Of a stretch of 64,000 nucleotides of DNA, positions 1-8,859 are shown piece after piece. The stretch covers positions 3,596,001-3,660,000 of the forward strand of contig NZ_OW711693.1 in assembly GCF_940670685.1 (NCBI RefSeq). Direction: 5' to 3'. The notes under the pieces were generated by a model. The model was not told the origin of the DNA, searched no databases, and saw only the letters and a list, made by a program, of their open reading frames with translations. The translations under genes were made by a program, and so were the position numbers. Origin of the DNA: Anaeropeptidivorans aminofermentans. Lineage in GTDB: Bacteria > Bacillota > Clostridia > Lachnospirales > UBA5962. Each line of letters starts with the position of its first letter. Positions within the stretch are counted from its first letter, which is position 1.

Positions 1-2
1 TG

Positions 3-71
3 TGGAGAGAAAAAATAAGAACCATGGAAAAAAGCCAGCGGCATGCCTATAAGAATAGAAACAAAAGATAA
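3..71 (+). CDS. Possible 3' end of a gene cut by the window edge
   Basis: One frame is open from the window edge to a TAA at 69-71, giving a very basic tail that ends in Lys-Arg. It lies directly before a terminator-like hairpin, which is why I read it as the end of an upstream gene. The fragment is too short to recognise, and two other frames also run for several codons, so this is a weak call. Confidence 0.3.
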   Translation, partial: WREKIRTMEKSQRHAYKNRNKR

Positions 72-76
72 TCAAA

Positions 77-112
77 TCCCCGGTGAAATTATTTTGCCGG
101 GGGTTCTTATTT
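77..112 (+). terminator. Rho-independent terminator
   Basis: A CCCCGG / CCGGGG stem with a 13-nt AT-rich loop is followed by a T-rich stretch. It would end the gene entering from the left edge. Confidence 0.6.
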
Positions 113-977
113 ATATTTGTAAGTACAGCGGAAACATGTTACTATGTTTTATGAATATAAGGGATTAAGCATAAAACTTATGAAAAGCTTTAAAGAAGGT
201 AAAAATCGATTCCATACAATCGCACTTCTTGATAATTTCATTAAAAAGTGAAGTTATCTACAGTAATTTGCTTAAACAATGAAAATATCAGATTGCCGGC
301 TATTGCTGTAATTATGCAAGGCACGCAGACTTAATTAAATAAAGATAAAAATCTATTTTCCATGATTTAAAAAGATGGATTGACTTAGGAAATATAATGG
401 AATTATGTTTTCATAATAAGAAATGCTGTGCGGAAACATGTAAATTCATAGAAAAGCTGTTTTACATAATATTATTTATACGAAGTAAAGATGAAAAGTT
501 GTACAAGGATAGCTTGCAAATAGCCTTTTAAAAGGGCATTTTCTCATTGTTAACAAGCAAGTTCTTATCTTTGTTAATAAGGTTTATATTTTTAGGAATA
601 TATTTATAAATGAAATTATAGTAAATTTCCTATGAAATAATAACCGAATGATGTTGGCATTCGCCCAACAGGCATCATCTTCGAAGGCCGAAACCTGCAA
701 CTATTGTTTCAGTTTAAATTGATTATAAACAAGCATTCATTTTTATCTGAATTATAGTATATAGTAAATTTAAAATTAAATAGTAAGAAAGCCGTATATT
801 TATGCAGACTCAAGAATATACCGTTTCCGAAGGAAACCTGTGTTTTTGAATCTATAGTGAATAGGTTTTGTTGCTTCTTTATGGGAAATTTACTATAACC
901 ATAGCTTCTACCTATATATTTTCCTTTGAGAAATGCAGGAGTAAACAAATCAAAATATTATTTTACGGAAGGGTCAT
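113..977. other. Gene-free AT-rich gap holding one palindromic repeat
   Basis: I see no convincing coding sequence here. A small hairpin (TGTTGG / CCAACA) occurs at about 653-671, and a family 1 repeat occupies 759-898. The ribosome site for the next gene (GGAAGGG) lies at about 967-972. Confidence 0.5.
759..898. repeat. Family 1 palindromic repeat (MITE-like)
   Basis: This is an imperfect inverted repeat of about 140 bp. The outer ends read TATAGTAAATTT / AAATTTACTATA and the centre is GTTTCCGAAGGAAAC, so the whole unit can fold into one long hairpin. Related copies lie near 3.7, 14.8, 22.9, 24.9, 39.5, 43.6 and 45.8 kb. No coding capacity. Confidence 0.7.
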
Positions 978-1841
978 ATGAATAAAAAATATATTAAAGG
1001 GTATTTATTTGTATTCATAGCGGCGGTGCTCTGGAGCTTATCCGGCGTTCTTATAAAAACCGTTCATGCAAGCGCTATCTGGATTTCTCTTATACGGTCT
1101 GTTGTTGCTTCATTTCTGCTGTTTCCGTTTTTCTTGAGAAAAAAAGTTGAGCCTGTTAAATATCTCATCATAACGGGAGTATTGTATTTTATATTTATAA
1201 GCGTCTTTACCATAACCACAAAAATAGGAAGCTCTGCAATGGCAGTAGCCATGCAGTATTCTGCCCCTATATATCTTATGGCCTATGAAGCCATAAAGGA
1301 TAAAAAAATCCAGCCTCGAAAAATCCCTGTATTTATTCTTTTTCTTATAGGCATTATCCTATGTGTTTTAGACGGCTTAAATGCGGCTTCTCCTCTTTCT
1401 ATTTTAACGGGAATCATCGTAGGCATTTCATTTCTGCTATATAGCATTAATTTAAAAAACATAAATAAAGGCAGTGCTTTAGGAATTGTGGGCGGTGTAA
1501 ACCTTGTATCCGTAATATTTTTTCTTTCAGCGCTTCCTTTTGACCTAAACCCCATGCCTAAGGGTATATCCGATATTATGCCTATTGTTTTTGCCGGAAT
1601 ATTTATATCGGCGGTATCCTATGCCGTATATGGAGAAGGCCTTAAAAAAATCCCCGTTGAATCAGCTCTTATAATTGCAATGGCAGAACCTCTGCTGAAT
1701 CCTGTATGGGTGTATTGGGCAACAGAATATATCCCGCCTTTATTTACAATACTGGGCCTTCTATTTATCCTCATAGGGGTATGTGTATCTATTTATCTTC
1801 CTGGGGATAAGACAATCGAAAAGGAAGAAGAAATTATATAA
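978..1841 (+). CDS. EamA-family (DMT superfamily) transporter
   Basis: This 287-residue protein has about ten hydrophobic segments in two repeated halves, the usual size and layout of EamA drug/metabolite exporters. Near the N-terminus it has AAVLWSLSGVLIK, typical of the first EamA repeat, and the tail is charged. The ATG at 978 has GGAAGGG just upstream. It stands alone, followed by its own terminator. EamA proteins move small metabolites such as amino acids across the cytoplasmic membrane; the substrate cannot be read from sequence and there is no informative neighbour. Confidence 0.85.
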   Translation: MNKKYIKGYLFVFIAAVLWSLSGVLIKTVHASAIWISLIRSVVASFLLFPFFLRKKVEPVKYLIITGVLYFIFISVFTITTKIGSSAMAVAMQYSAPIYLMAYEAIKDKKIQPRKIPVFILFLIGIILCVLDGLNAASPLSILTGIIVGISFLLYSINLKNINKGSALGIVGGVNLVSVIFFLSALPFDLNPMPKGISDIMPIVFAGIFISAVSYAVYGEGLKKIPVESALIIAMAEPLLNPVWVYWATEYIPPLFTILGLLFILIGVCVSIYLPGDKTIEKEEEII

Positions 1842-1852
1842 AAACTAAAAAT

Positions 1853-1908
1853 ATAAAAGGCTTTCTTTTATGCTATTTGCAGAGAGAAGGCCTTTTATTT
1901 TTTCATTT
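1853..1908 (+). terminator. Terminator of the EamA gene
   Basis: A hairpin whose arms begin AAAAGGC and end GGCCTTTT is followed by a T-rich run, 12 nt after the stop codon. Confidence 0.7.
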
Positions 1909-2082
1909 TTTATTATGTGGAATACCTTCTGTACCCCTCGTGCAAAGATTAACAGCAAAGCTTCCTTTAAGCCCTTTTTCTGTTATGCTATTACTCTGTG
2001 ACCTCTATGGGAAACAGCGATATTGAGGTAAGGTTTAACCCAATGCTGTCATTTTAATCCACACCTTTTAAAATAACAAAGT

Positions 2083-2487
2083 TTAACTTTTCCCTTCAAA
2101 CTCTGTATTGCATATAGGGCATTTTATCATTACCTTGCCCTTTCCCTTGGGTATACGTACTGTTTTTTTACAGGAGGGGCAGGTGTAGAAGCGATGGGTT
2201 TTTCTTTGGGAAATCCTTATTTTTTTATTAGCAATCCACTTGTCTATTTTCCTTTTCTTGTTTAAATAAAAAATATTTTCCTTAAATCTTTTACTTATAT
2301 CACGGCTGAAAACCCTAAAGTATTCGTATACTATAACAACAAGACCCAAATATGTAAAATAACGGGAGATGAAAATTCCAAGTATCAGCAATATAAAAAC
2401 CAATGCATTTAAAAAGCGATTGAAGTCATCTACCCCATAACGCCCTATCATAAAACGGCTAAACCTTAACCTTAATTTTTCTTTCAA
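2083..2487 (-). CDS. Small membrane protein with C-terminal zinc ribbon
   Basis: This 134-residue protein has two adjacent hydrophobic segments (about residues 28-55), a basic cytoplasmic stretch, and a C-terminal CPSC ... CPIC pair around residues 108-128 that should bind one zinc ion. Proteins of this layout are common in Clostridia and have no assigned function. The listed start is a TTG at 2487; an in-frame ATG at 2451 would shorten the protein by 12 residues, and neither has a strong ribosome site. It is a single-gene unit facing away from the CRISPR array. I do not recognise a specific family. Confidence 0.7.
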   Translation of the reverse strand: MKEKLRLRFSRFMIGRYGVDDFNRFLNALVFILLILGIFISRYFTYLGLVVIVYEYFRVFSRDISKRFKENIFYLNKKRKIDKWIANKKIRISQRKTHRFYTCPSCKKTVRIPKGKGKVMIKCPICNTEFEGKS

Positions 2488-2674
2488 TATCCATCAGTCC
2501 TTCTGTATTGTATTTTATAAGCGTAAATTTATATATTTGAGATTTTAAACTATAGCTGCCAATAAAAGAGACAGCCTTAACGAAAAAATAATAATGCCTG
2601 AAGGCTGGAGCTTTTGACCCACAACTCTCGCGGAGACAACATATAAATACCAACCTCCTTACTTCATATTTTAT

Positions 2675-2973
2675 ATTTTAATCCGCATCCCTCGGCAAGA
2701 GATGACTCATGCTGAAAACGCTGGAGCTGCATCCGCACCTATTTCAATCCGCGTCTCTCTACCAGAGACGACGAGTTCGGGCAACGTTAGGTGGATTCTG
2801 GAATCTATTTCAATCCACATCCCTCTACCAGAGACGACACGGGTGGTACAGGCCCGTGTAATTGCCGTAGCCGAATTTCAATCCACGTCTCTCATAGAGA
2901 GACGACAATACCGCACAGGGACCGCCTGCAAATACGAGACTATTTCAATCCACTTATCCATATCAAAGTCCAA
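2675..2973 (-). CRISPR. Orphan, degenerate type I-C-like CRISPR array
   Basis: Five 32-bp repeat units start at 2675, 2741, 2807, 2875 and 2942, separated by spacers of 34, 34, 36 and 35 bp. On the plus strand each begins ATTTCAATCC and ends near GAGACGAC; the reverse complement has the GTC...GTGGATTGAAAT form of type I-C repeats. The unit at 2875 is the best. Those at 2741 and 2807 carry several changes, the first has further changes, and the last keeps only its first half. No cas gene is in the window. The spacers are GC-richer than the surroundings. Degeneration at both ends suggests a dying array. Confidence 0.8.
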
Positions 2974-3219
2974 TCTTATCTCTGCCGTATATTTAGAATT
3001 TATCATATACTTTTATACTATTAATAATACGTTTTTTGAACCTTATAGTCTAGTCAGTTTTTGCGGCCTATCTCCATATATATCCAAGTATTTCGGTTTC
3101 ATATTTTAAATAGTAATTAGACCATATTACCCTTATAAAATTGATGAGCCTGTTAATCAGATGCCTATGTAATTACAGTACTTTATAGAAATACTTTCTT
3201 TAGCTAAATCTTGCAAAAT

Positions 3220-3588
3220 CTAACTTTTTAAATTTTTGGCAAACCGCTTCCCTTCGTTTTCAAAGTTGCGCTGCATGTTTTTATTATGTTTTTTATAATA
3301 GGCGGCGGCTATGTCCTTTGATGAAATGTTATACTTCAGCAAGGTATCGTTAAAATACATCAGAACATCACACATTTCTTCTATAAGGGAAGCTTTAATC
3401 TCCTCATCGGATACAATAGCCTTTTCTCCGCATTTCTTAATAATATCAATGACCTCACCAACCTCTGCCATCATCCATAGTATTGAATCTCGTGCATATT
3501 CCGGCTCTAAAGGCGACCATGAGTCCTTATTTTTTTCCCAAAGATTGTATTGCATTTTAAGCATTTCCGAAAAGGATAAATCGTCCAT
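3220..3588 (-). CDS. MazG-like / dUTPase-like nucleotide pyrophosphohydrolase
   Basis: This 122-residue all-alpha protein has the metal-binding pattern of the MazG/dimeric dUTPase superfamily: EVGEVIDIIKK (ExxE type) around residue 42 and EEMCDVLMYFND (ExxD type) around residue 72. Family members hydrolyse (d)NTPs to monophosphates and pyrophosphate, cleaning the nucleotide pool. The length fits a single-domain member. It is a lone gene on the minus strand between the CRISPR remnant and a nest of repeats, so context says nothing about the substrate. Confidence 0.75.
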   Translation of the reverse strand: MDDLSFSEMLKMQYNLWEKNKDSWSPLEPEYARDSILWMMAEVGEVIDIIKKCGEKAIVSDEEIKASLIEEMCDVLMYFNDTLLKYNISSKDIAAAYYKKHNKNMQRNFENEGKRFAKNLKS

Positions 3589-3713
3589 TCCCCGTAAACC
3601 TCCTGTTTACCATTAAAGTTTTCTTAAATATCACAAACACAAAGCCCCTACTTGTCTTCAACAATTTTACCATGTATAATTTATCTATTAAATAGAAATC
3701 GTATTTATTTTAT

Positions 3714-4144
3714 AGTAAATTTATTATGAAGAGCAGCAAAAGTCTATTCTCTTAAGGCATATGGTTACCAAACAAAAAACAAGTTTGATAAAGCTAAGAA
3801 AACCCTCACTTAAAAAAGATTTACAGGCTCACGCCTGTACCTTTTTCCAAGTCACTTCGTATAAAAATACCGATTTCCTTCGGAAACACAGTGAAATTGC
3901 CTTTATACTGCAATAGACACGGGCTTTCATATATAATCAAATAAAGGCAGTTAAAAAGCCGTTTATTCTATTTCTTCTAAAACGCATTTTTGAGCCTGGG
4001 TATAGTCAATTTACTTTTATACCTTTATAATCATTTGGCTTTAAGAGACATAAATAAGAGAAAAGCAAATTAACAATGCTGCTACTTCATATGAATTCAA
4101 GTGATATACGGCTGTGCTGCTGTTTAACTTTAAATTTGCTATAA
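3714..4144. repeat. Nested palindromic repeats (family 1 containing families 2 and 3)
   Basis: The outer unit begins TATAGTAAATTTATTATGAA and ends TAAATTTGCTATAA near 4144, matching family 1. Inside it are a family 3 hairpin (about 3797-3855: a CTCACTTAAAAAA arm, a TACAGGC / GCCTGTA core and a TTTTTCCAAGT arm), a smaller inverted pair around AATTGCCTTTATA (about 3895-3957), and a family 2 unit (about 4008-4118) placed within the right arm. Between the two neighbouring genes (3589-4426) I see nothing else except AT-rich sequence. Confidence 0.6.
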
Positions 4145-4426
4145 ACGAAGGCTATTTTTCATAATAAATTATAAAATACAGTATAATTAACAAATTCTGA
4201 GATATACGGTAAAAGATTAATTGAGAAGGAAGCTTGTTTTTACATCTTTTTTAAATTTACAGGGTATAAAATACCCTAAATAAGCTCTATGTGAAGTTTT
4301 TAAAAACTCAACGGCATTTATGCAATGAATTTGCTTCATTCTGCTAATTTTAAGGAAATTAAATATATAACCCTTTCAACTATAAAGCATCGTCTAAAAC
4401 AGAATTTTTAAATATTGGAGGTCTCT

Positions 4427-4921
4427 ATGGATAAAGGAATCACTCTAGGCTTTGACGGAAAAAATTATGAAATGCTGAATCAGGCATTAAAGAGCTTAAT
4501 AGAAGATGAGACAGATGCCTTGGCCAATTTATGCAACAGCGCCGCACTCTTATTCTACAGCATGAAAGATATCAATTGGGCAGGATTTTATCTTTATAAA
4601 GAAAATCAATTAATATTAGGGCCTTTTCAAGGCAAGCCCGCATGTATAAGAATTCCTATGGGAAGAGGGGTTTGCGGTACAGCCGCTCATAAGAAAGAAC
4701 CCGTAATCGTAGAAGACGTCCACCAATTTCCCGGGCATATTGCCTGTGACGGTGCTTCCCAGTCGGAAATCGTCCTGCCTATCATAAAGGACGGTATACT
4801 CTTTGGCGTATTGGATATCGACAGCCCCATAAAATCAAGATTTAACGAAAACGACCAGAAGGGTCTTCAAAGCTTTATCGATATCTTATCTATTTATGTT
4901 AAGTGGGATAGCTTGGTATAG
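4427..4921 (+). CDS. msrC: Free methionine-(R)-sulfoxide reductase (GAF domain)
   Basis: This 164-residue single-GAF-domain protein has the three cysteines expected of fRMsr enzymes, at 73 (KPACIRI), 83 (GVCGTAA) and 107 (HIACDGAS). The family uses one as the catalytic nucleophile and the others to resolve the disulfide, reducing free L-methionine-(R)-S-oxide with thioredoxin. The WAGFYLY motif and the SEIVLPI and GVLDIDS strands also match. I chose the ATG at 4427 because GGAGG lies 5 nt upstream; a TTG at 4415 is in frame but overlaps that site. It stands alone and probably repairs oxidised methionine. Confidence 0.9.
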   Translation: MDKGITLGFDGKNYEMLNQALKSLIEDETDALANLCNSAALLFYSMKDINWAGFYLYKENQLILGPFQGKPACIRIPMGRGVCGTAAHKKEPVIVEDVHQFPGHIACDGASQSEIVLPIIKDGILFGVLDIDSPIKSRFNENDQKGLQSFIDILSIYVKWDSLV

Positions 4922-4974
4922 CATTTATAATTAAGCAATTTGTAAAAGTGAGAAACGCTGTCTATTCGTAATAG

Positions 4975-5012
4975 TTTCAAATACCCATTTCATATGAAAT
5001 GGGTATTTGAAA
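4975..5012. repeat. 38-bp perfect palindrome
   Basis: Two 19-nt arms (TTTCAAATACCCATTTCAT and its exact complement) meet without a loop. It lies 54 nt after the fRMsr stop. No T-run follows on either strand, so it is not a classic terminator; it could be an mRNA end-stabilising hairpin, a poor bidirectional terminator or a protein-binding site. Confidence 0.7.
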
Positions 5013-5049
5013 GTCAAAATAATCGTGCTTTGCACTCTTTTCTTTTATT

Positions 5050-5136
5050 TTATAGTTAATTTGCTTCTATTCCCAAGTAAATATTAGGTTTGAGAGGGCA
5101 TAAAATGAGAGAAAAACAAATTGACTATGTACTGCT
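5050..5136. repeat. Family 2 repeat, partial
   Basis: It matches the family 2 pattern: TATAGTTAATTTGCTTCTATTC at the left, GAGAGGGCATAAAATGAGAG in the middle and AAAACAAATTGAC to the right. The whole 4922-5279 gap holds only this and the palindrome upstream. Confidence 0.5.
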
Positions 5137-5279
5137 TCTTATTTAATCAACTATATGATAAAATTAAAAAGCCTTGCCATAAGCGTTTTATAGCAAGGCC
5201 TCTCATATGTGGAAATAGAAAAAGCATGCAACCTGTCTGTTTACATTTTGCAGAAAATTTATCCCATAAAATAAGTAGA

Positions 5280-5438
5280 TTAATCTATCGGGTTGCCGTG
5301 CTTATCAAGGCCCAGAGAAGTTAAAACTTCTATTGCAGGCTGCCTATATCTTTCTAATATCGTTCCAGCAGAGCCATTAGGCTTGTCGTCTGCCGTTCTT
5401 TTGCCTGCAATTATTAAAGCTACATATAAATCTAACAT
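5280..5438 (-). CDS. Small phage protein, CD1375-like
   Basis: This 52-residue ORF begins MLDLYVALIIAGKRT and ends LGLDKHGNPID. That pattern (short hydrophobic start, basic turn, end of form LGLDxxGNPI) is seen in small proteins at the distal end of Firmicutes tail modules, sometimes called CD1375-like. A GGAAG ribosome site lies about 13 nt before the ATG. It is the last gene of the tail cluster and is co-directional with it. Function unknown; it often sits where XkdX-like or holin genes are found. Confidence 0.65.
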   Translation of the reverse strand: MLDLYVALIIAGKRTADDKPNGSAGTILERYRQPAIEVLTSLGLDKHGNPID

Positions 5439-5496
5439 AATACTATCTACTTCCTTTTTTTAAATATTACTTTTTAAGTCATTATTTATATTAATA

Positions 5497-5826
5497 TCAT
5501 TTTAAAGCCTCTGCATCTAATCTTTCATAAACTTCTGCTATGGCGGAGGCTAAAACTAAAATCATTTCTTTATTTTCCTCGGCGCTGAGGTTAGCGTTTA
5601 TAATTAAATCCTTTAATTGGTCTAAAGTTGCAGGCGGTTCAGCATTATTTTCGGAATCATCAGAGGGAAGAAATGTATCGCTTTCTGCGTCATATAAATA
5701 CCCTTCTTCTATATAATCAGGGGCTTCCTTTAGTATTATATCCGGGGCAAAGAGTGAGGCTTCCTCAAGTGAGGGATAAGGGGTAATCCAATGGACTTTA
5801 TTTCCTAATATTTGAACTGTTTTCAT
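5497..5826 (-). CDS. Phage tail-module protein of unknown function
   Basis: This 109-residue acidic protein has an N-terminal beta-rich segment (residues 1-55), an acidic linker, and a C-terminal helix of form LDQLKDLIINANLSAEEN. Similar short proteins follow the receptor-binding gene in siphophages and are often annotated as phage hypothetical proteins. It lies 16 nt after the glycine-rich protein gene and probably shares its transcript. No catalytic motif is visible. Confidence 0.6.
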   Translation of the reverse strand: MKTVQILGNKVHWITPYPSLEEASLFAPDIILKEAPDYIEEGYLYDAESDTFLPSDDSENNAEPPATLDQLKDLIINANLSAEENKEMILVLASAIAEVYERLDAEALK

Positions 5827-5842
5827 AATATCACCTCTTTTA

Positions 5843-6634
5843 TTAGTACATGACTATGCAGACGCCATCGGCTCCTTTGCCGCCAGCTCCATATCCAGCT
5901 CCGGAACAACTTCCACCGCCTCCAGCTCCATACCCAGTTCCACCTTGTCCTCTTCTTGAGCTGTTTCCGGGAGACGCAACTACGGCAGACGTGCCAAAGC
6001 CGCCTCCGCCTCCGCCACCTGAATACGTAGACAGCCCGGTTTCTCCACCAAGGGAATATCTGTGGTCACTTGACCTCGCCGCAGTACCTCCCATTGCGGC
6101 AATAGAGCCATTTGCTCTTAAACCGTTTGAACCGTCATTTCCTGAGCCTCCGCCTGCATTTTTTTTTGTTGTGGAATCATCTGCCCAGCCTCCAGCGCCG
6201 CCGCTACCCCCTTTGCCGCCAGTTCCTGGTGTGCTTCTATAGCCTCCTTCACCGCCAACTGCTGATAAGTATGCTCCAAAAGAGGTTATACCTCCGGAGT
6301 TGCCATTCTGTCCTGCTCCACCCTCAGGAGAGCCAGCGGCGCCACCTGTACCACCTACGCCGATGGTTATAGGAATTTCTTCTCCCTCATTTACACTCAA
6401 GTAAGCTTCTTGTATGACTCCGCTTCCACCGCCTCCGGCTCCGACGTTCTGAGCAAGGGCACCTCCACCCCCACCTCCTCCGCCGCCAATCATTATTACA
6501 TGAACGACGGACACTCCGCGTGGAACTACGAACGTATCATCAGATGTAAAAATCTTAATTCTGTCGGTTATCAGTTCATTCAATGGCTTATTCAAATCAC
6601 TATTTACCGCTTTCTTAATCTCTGCCCAACTCAT
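5843..6634 (-). CDS. Glycine-rich phage tail-tip (receptor-binding) protein
   Basis: This 263-residue protein has a short N-terminal helix (MSWAEIKKAVNSDLN), then FTVPRGV-like beta sequence leading to VIMIGGGGGGGGG and a body dominated by Gly-rich runs broken by Asn, Ser and Ala. This is the glycine-rich domain found at phage fibre tips; in T-even-like adhesins such runs form polyglycine-II bundles that present receptor-binding loops. The bundle architecture here is an inference. It overlaps the upstream baseplate gene by 4 nt (ATGA), supporting translational coupling. The antisense strand shows long proline-rich ORFs, which are artefacts of the glycine codons. Confidence 0.75.
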   Translation of the reverse strand: MSWAEIKKAVNSDLNKPLNELITDRIKIFTSDDTFVVPRGVSVVHVIMIGGGGGGGGGALAQNVGAGGGGSGVIQEAYLSVNEGEEIPITIGVGGTGGAAGSPEGGAGQNGNSGGITSFGAYLSAVGGEGGYRSTPGTGGKGGSGGAGGWADDSTTKKNAGGGSGNDGSNGLRANGSIAAMGGTAARSSDHRYSLGGETGLSTYSGGGGGGGFGTSAVVASPGNSSRRGQGGTGYGAGGGGSCSGAGYGAGGKGADGVCIVMY

Positions 6635-7602
6635 GAAACCACTTCCTCTCTTATATTTCCGTATGCTTCAAAGACGGTATTCACTGTGCTTTGGTTTTTA
6701 ATAGTTTCTCCGTCTTCCTGATATACTGTAACTGTGGCTGAAATGCTTTCATCTTCATTAAAAACCGTATGCCTTTCGGCAACTAAGATATTGTCAAGCT
6801 TTTTTCTTATAGTCTCTTTAATATTGCCGTCTTCAAGGAACTCTGTCGTTTTATCTACTTGACTTAAAGCCGCCAGATTATCAAAATCATAAGTCTGAAG
6901 CATTGCAATATCTGTCTTTGCAGAGCCGAACCAATAATCAAAATCATTCTTTCGGCTTGTGAGAGTTATTTCAAATTCTTTCCCCTGCGCCTGAAGCTGA
7001 TTTTCAAAGCTTACCTCATAAAAATTCATTTTCTCTAAGAACTTATCCGTAAAGTCCTGATACATTTCCGCTGTATCTGCGGATATGAGGGAATCTATGA
7101 TGCCGCATAAATTAGAATTCAGCCTTTCATCTGTTATATCAGCAGGCCTGATGACTGCGGCTCCGGCGGGAACGCGGATTTGAGCCAAAGAAATTTCATA
7201 GATATTATTGTTCCGGGTAAGCTGCGGAGCTGTAGGACTTAAGGAGGGGCTACCCGTTATAACAGCCGGGATAACCTTCCTTACGGCTATGGTCCTGTCG
7301 AGTCTTAATACTATCCTGTCTATCCTCGGAAGTTCGGGATTTGCAGCCGGGTGGGCTATGGTGTAGTAGCGTCCGCCTTCTATGTCGGATTCGGATTTGA
7401 AGAAATATCCGTTAATATTTGCATAGCCCTCGTCCATCTTGGTGTACATTCCGGCTCCGTCTGCTGTTATTTGAAGGCTGGTGCCGCCGTTTCTTATGCC
7501 GTTTCCCAAAAACATGCTGATATATTTGGCCCAATCCTCTGCCAGAAGCTCTCTGGGGTCTTCTTGTGTTGAGTCAAAATGACCGTACCAGATTTTTGCC
7601 AT
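6631..7602 (-). CDS. Phage baseplate / upper fibre structural protein
   Basis: This 323-residue protein begins MAKIWYGHFDSTQEDPRELL, the start seen in siphophage proteins that link the tail hub to receptor-binding proteins. Around residues 90-135 it has LPRIDRIVLRLD followed by a run predicted to be beta-rich, then a helical segment (about 170-240). It lies between the tail hub gene and the glycine-rich tip gene, as expected for a BppU-like adaptor. The specific fold is inferred from position and the conserved N-terminus. A 148-nt gap separates it from the hub gene. Confidence 0.65.
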   Translation of the reverse strand: MAKIWYGHFDSTQEDPRELLAEDWAKYISMFLGNGIRNGGTSLQITADGAGMYTKMDEGYANINGYFFKSESDIEGGRYYTIAHPAANPELPRIDRIVLRLDRTIAVRKVIPAVITGSPSLSPTAPQLTRNNNIYEISLAQIRVPAGAAVIRPADITDERLNSNLCGIIDSLISADTAEMYQDFTDKFLEKMNFYEVSFENQLQAQGKEFEITLTSRKNDFDYWFGSAKTDIAMLQTYDFDNLAALSQVDKTTEFLEDGNIKETIRKKLDNILVAERHTVFNEDESISATVTVYQEDGETIKNQSTVNTVFEAYGNIREEVVS

Positions 7603-7750
7603 TTAATCACGTCCTTTCTTTTCAATGAAAGAGTTAGAGTAATATAAATTTAAAATTAATTCCTGTGCAATACACTTTTTACTGATTTTATAAAATGTAA
7701 AGCTCAATACTTGTAGCGGTAAAAAGTGATGCACTATATTGGCTTTGTTT

Positions 7751-8857
7751 TTATCTGATTACTGCCTTGGGTTTCAGGGCAGTATAGATATTCGGCAGGT
7801 CATAGCCGAATTTTATTTCATAGCTGTAGCCTGAATCTCTTTCCCATATTTCTTTTACTTCGGTTATTCTCGTATCCTCAGTGCTGTTGATTCTGCCGAT
7901 ATATACGCTTACCTTGTCCCCTAAAAAGAAATCCTCTTCAAAAATAAAAGCCCTTGGAAGGGCATCGGCTTCAATATGCTTTATTTCTTTAAATTCGGAA
8001 AGCTTCTGCTCTCCGTAATGGATAAGCTCCGTGATATCCTTTGCATTGCCGCAGTCAAGAAATTCTTCAAAGCGCCAAGCCCCTTCCGCTTCTCCGCCAA
8101 GGGTATAAATAAGCCTGTTTTCATCCTCCCCGCTTCCGCCGCATATGCCGGTGGTCCTGAAATTGCTGAAATCCTCCGTATAGGAATATTCTCCTATATT
8201 GCTATATTCCAGCTTAAATGTAACAGAGGAATTTTCTGTCTGGGAAAGGGTCCTGTCCGTCCCCTCATCAATATCGTACAGAATCATTTCTCTTTCCGGG
8301 TCAAAATAAGCCTTCCAGCCTATATCGTACATTTCTGCTATTTCTTGAATTACTTCTCCTAGGTTCTGATACCTTGCCTGCCATTTGGCAGTCTGGCCCC
8401 TGCCTGAATCTTCGGCTATTTCTATAAAGGGAATGTTTCTGCCGGAAATTGAGGAATTTGTTAAACTCCTTTTTAAATAGTGCTTTATAACAGTCTCTGC
8501 ATTTCCTGATATTCTGTCCCAGCCGTAGGCTAAAGGATTTTCTGTTTTCGTAGGGGGAATTATGATTCTCTGGTTTGCAAAACCCTTTACAGTATCTCCG
8601 AATACAGAAATACTGGCTCCGTCTCTGCTTTCGTTTAATGTAAAGTATCTTATGATGCCCATTTTTTCCATATTGCCGTTTATGATAATGAAATTTCCCC
8701 TTTGGCAGAGCTTGCCGGCATAATTTTTTTCTGGATGGATATGGATTTCAAAACCGCCTATACCGTAAAAGGAACGGGTAAACTGGATGCTTTCGGCATT
8801 TTTAACCGTACCTACCCAGTTAAAGTCTTTGTCGTATATCCTTATTTCACACGCCAT
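7751..8857 (-). CDS. Tail hub / tail-associated protein (ReqiPepy6 Gp37-like)
   Basis: This 368-residue protein starts MACEIRIYDKDFNWVG and continues with QFTRSFYGIGGFEIHI, the pattern of the siphovirus Gp37-like hub proteins that close the tail tube beneath Dit. The C-terminal half contains FFLGDKVSVYIGRI and ITEVKEIWERDSGYSYEIKFG, typical of this family's last domain. It ends 2 nt from the Dit gene start and is clearly co-transcribed. No lysozyme or peptidase domain is fused to it, so it is a compact Tal protein. Confidence 0.8.
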   Translation of the reverse strand: MACEIRIYDKDFNWVGTVKNAESIQFTRSFYGIGGFEIHIHPEKNYAGKLCQRGNFIIINGNMEKMGIIRYFTLNESRDGASISVFGDTVKGFANQRIIIPPTKTENPLAYGWDRISGNAETVIKHYLKRSLTNSSISGRNIPFIEIAEDSGRGQTAKWQARYQNLGEVIQEIAEMYDIGWKAYFDPEREMILYDIDEGTDRTLSQTENSSVTFKLEYSNIGEYSYTEDFSNFRTTGICGGSGEDENRLIYTLGGEAEGAWRFEEFLDCGNAKDITELIHYGEQKLSEFKEIKHIEADALPRAFIFEEDFFLGDKVSVYIGRINSTEDTRITEVKEIWERDSGYSYEIKFGYDLPNIYTALKPKAVIR

Positions 8858-8859
8858 GA

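Noticed and set aside
2702-3109. Open reading frames of 135 and 77 codons on the plus strand
   Set aside because: They lie across the CRISPR repeats and spacers; the repeated SIHIPLPETT-like segments come from repeats, and there is no ribosome site.
3720-4020. tRNA or other stable RNA in the hairpin-rich gaps
   Set aside because: The hairpins belong to repeated families and lack any tRNA-like arms or CCA-adjacent structure.
5850-6242. Proline-rich 130-codon frame opposite the glycine-rich gene
   Set aside because: It is the complement of glycine codons; the minus-strand gene has operon context.
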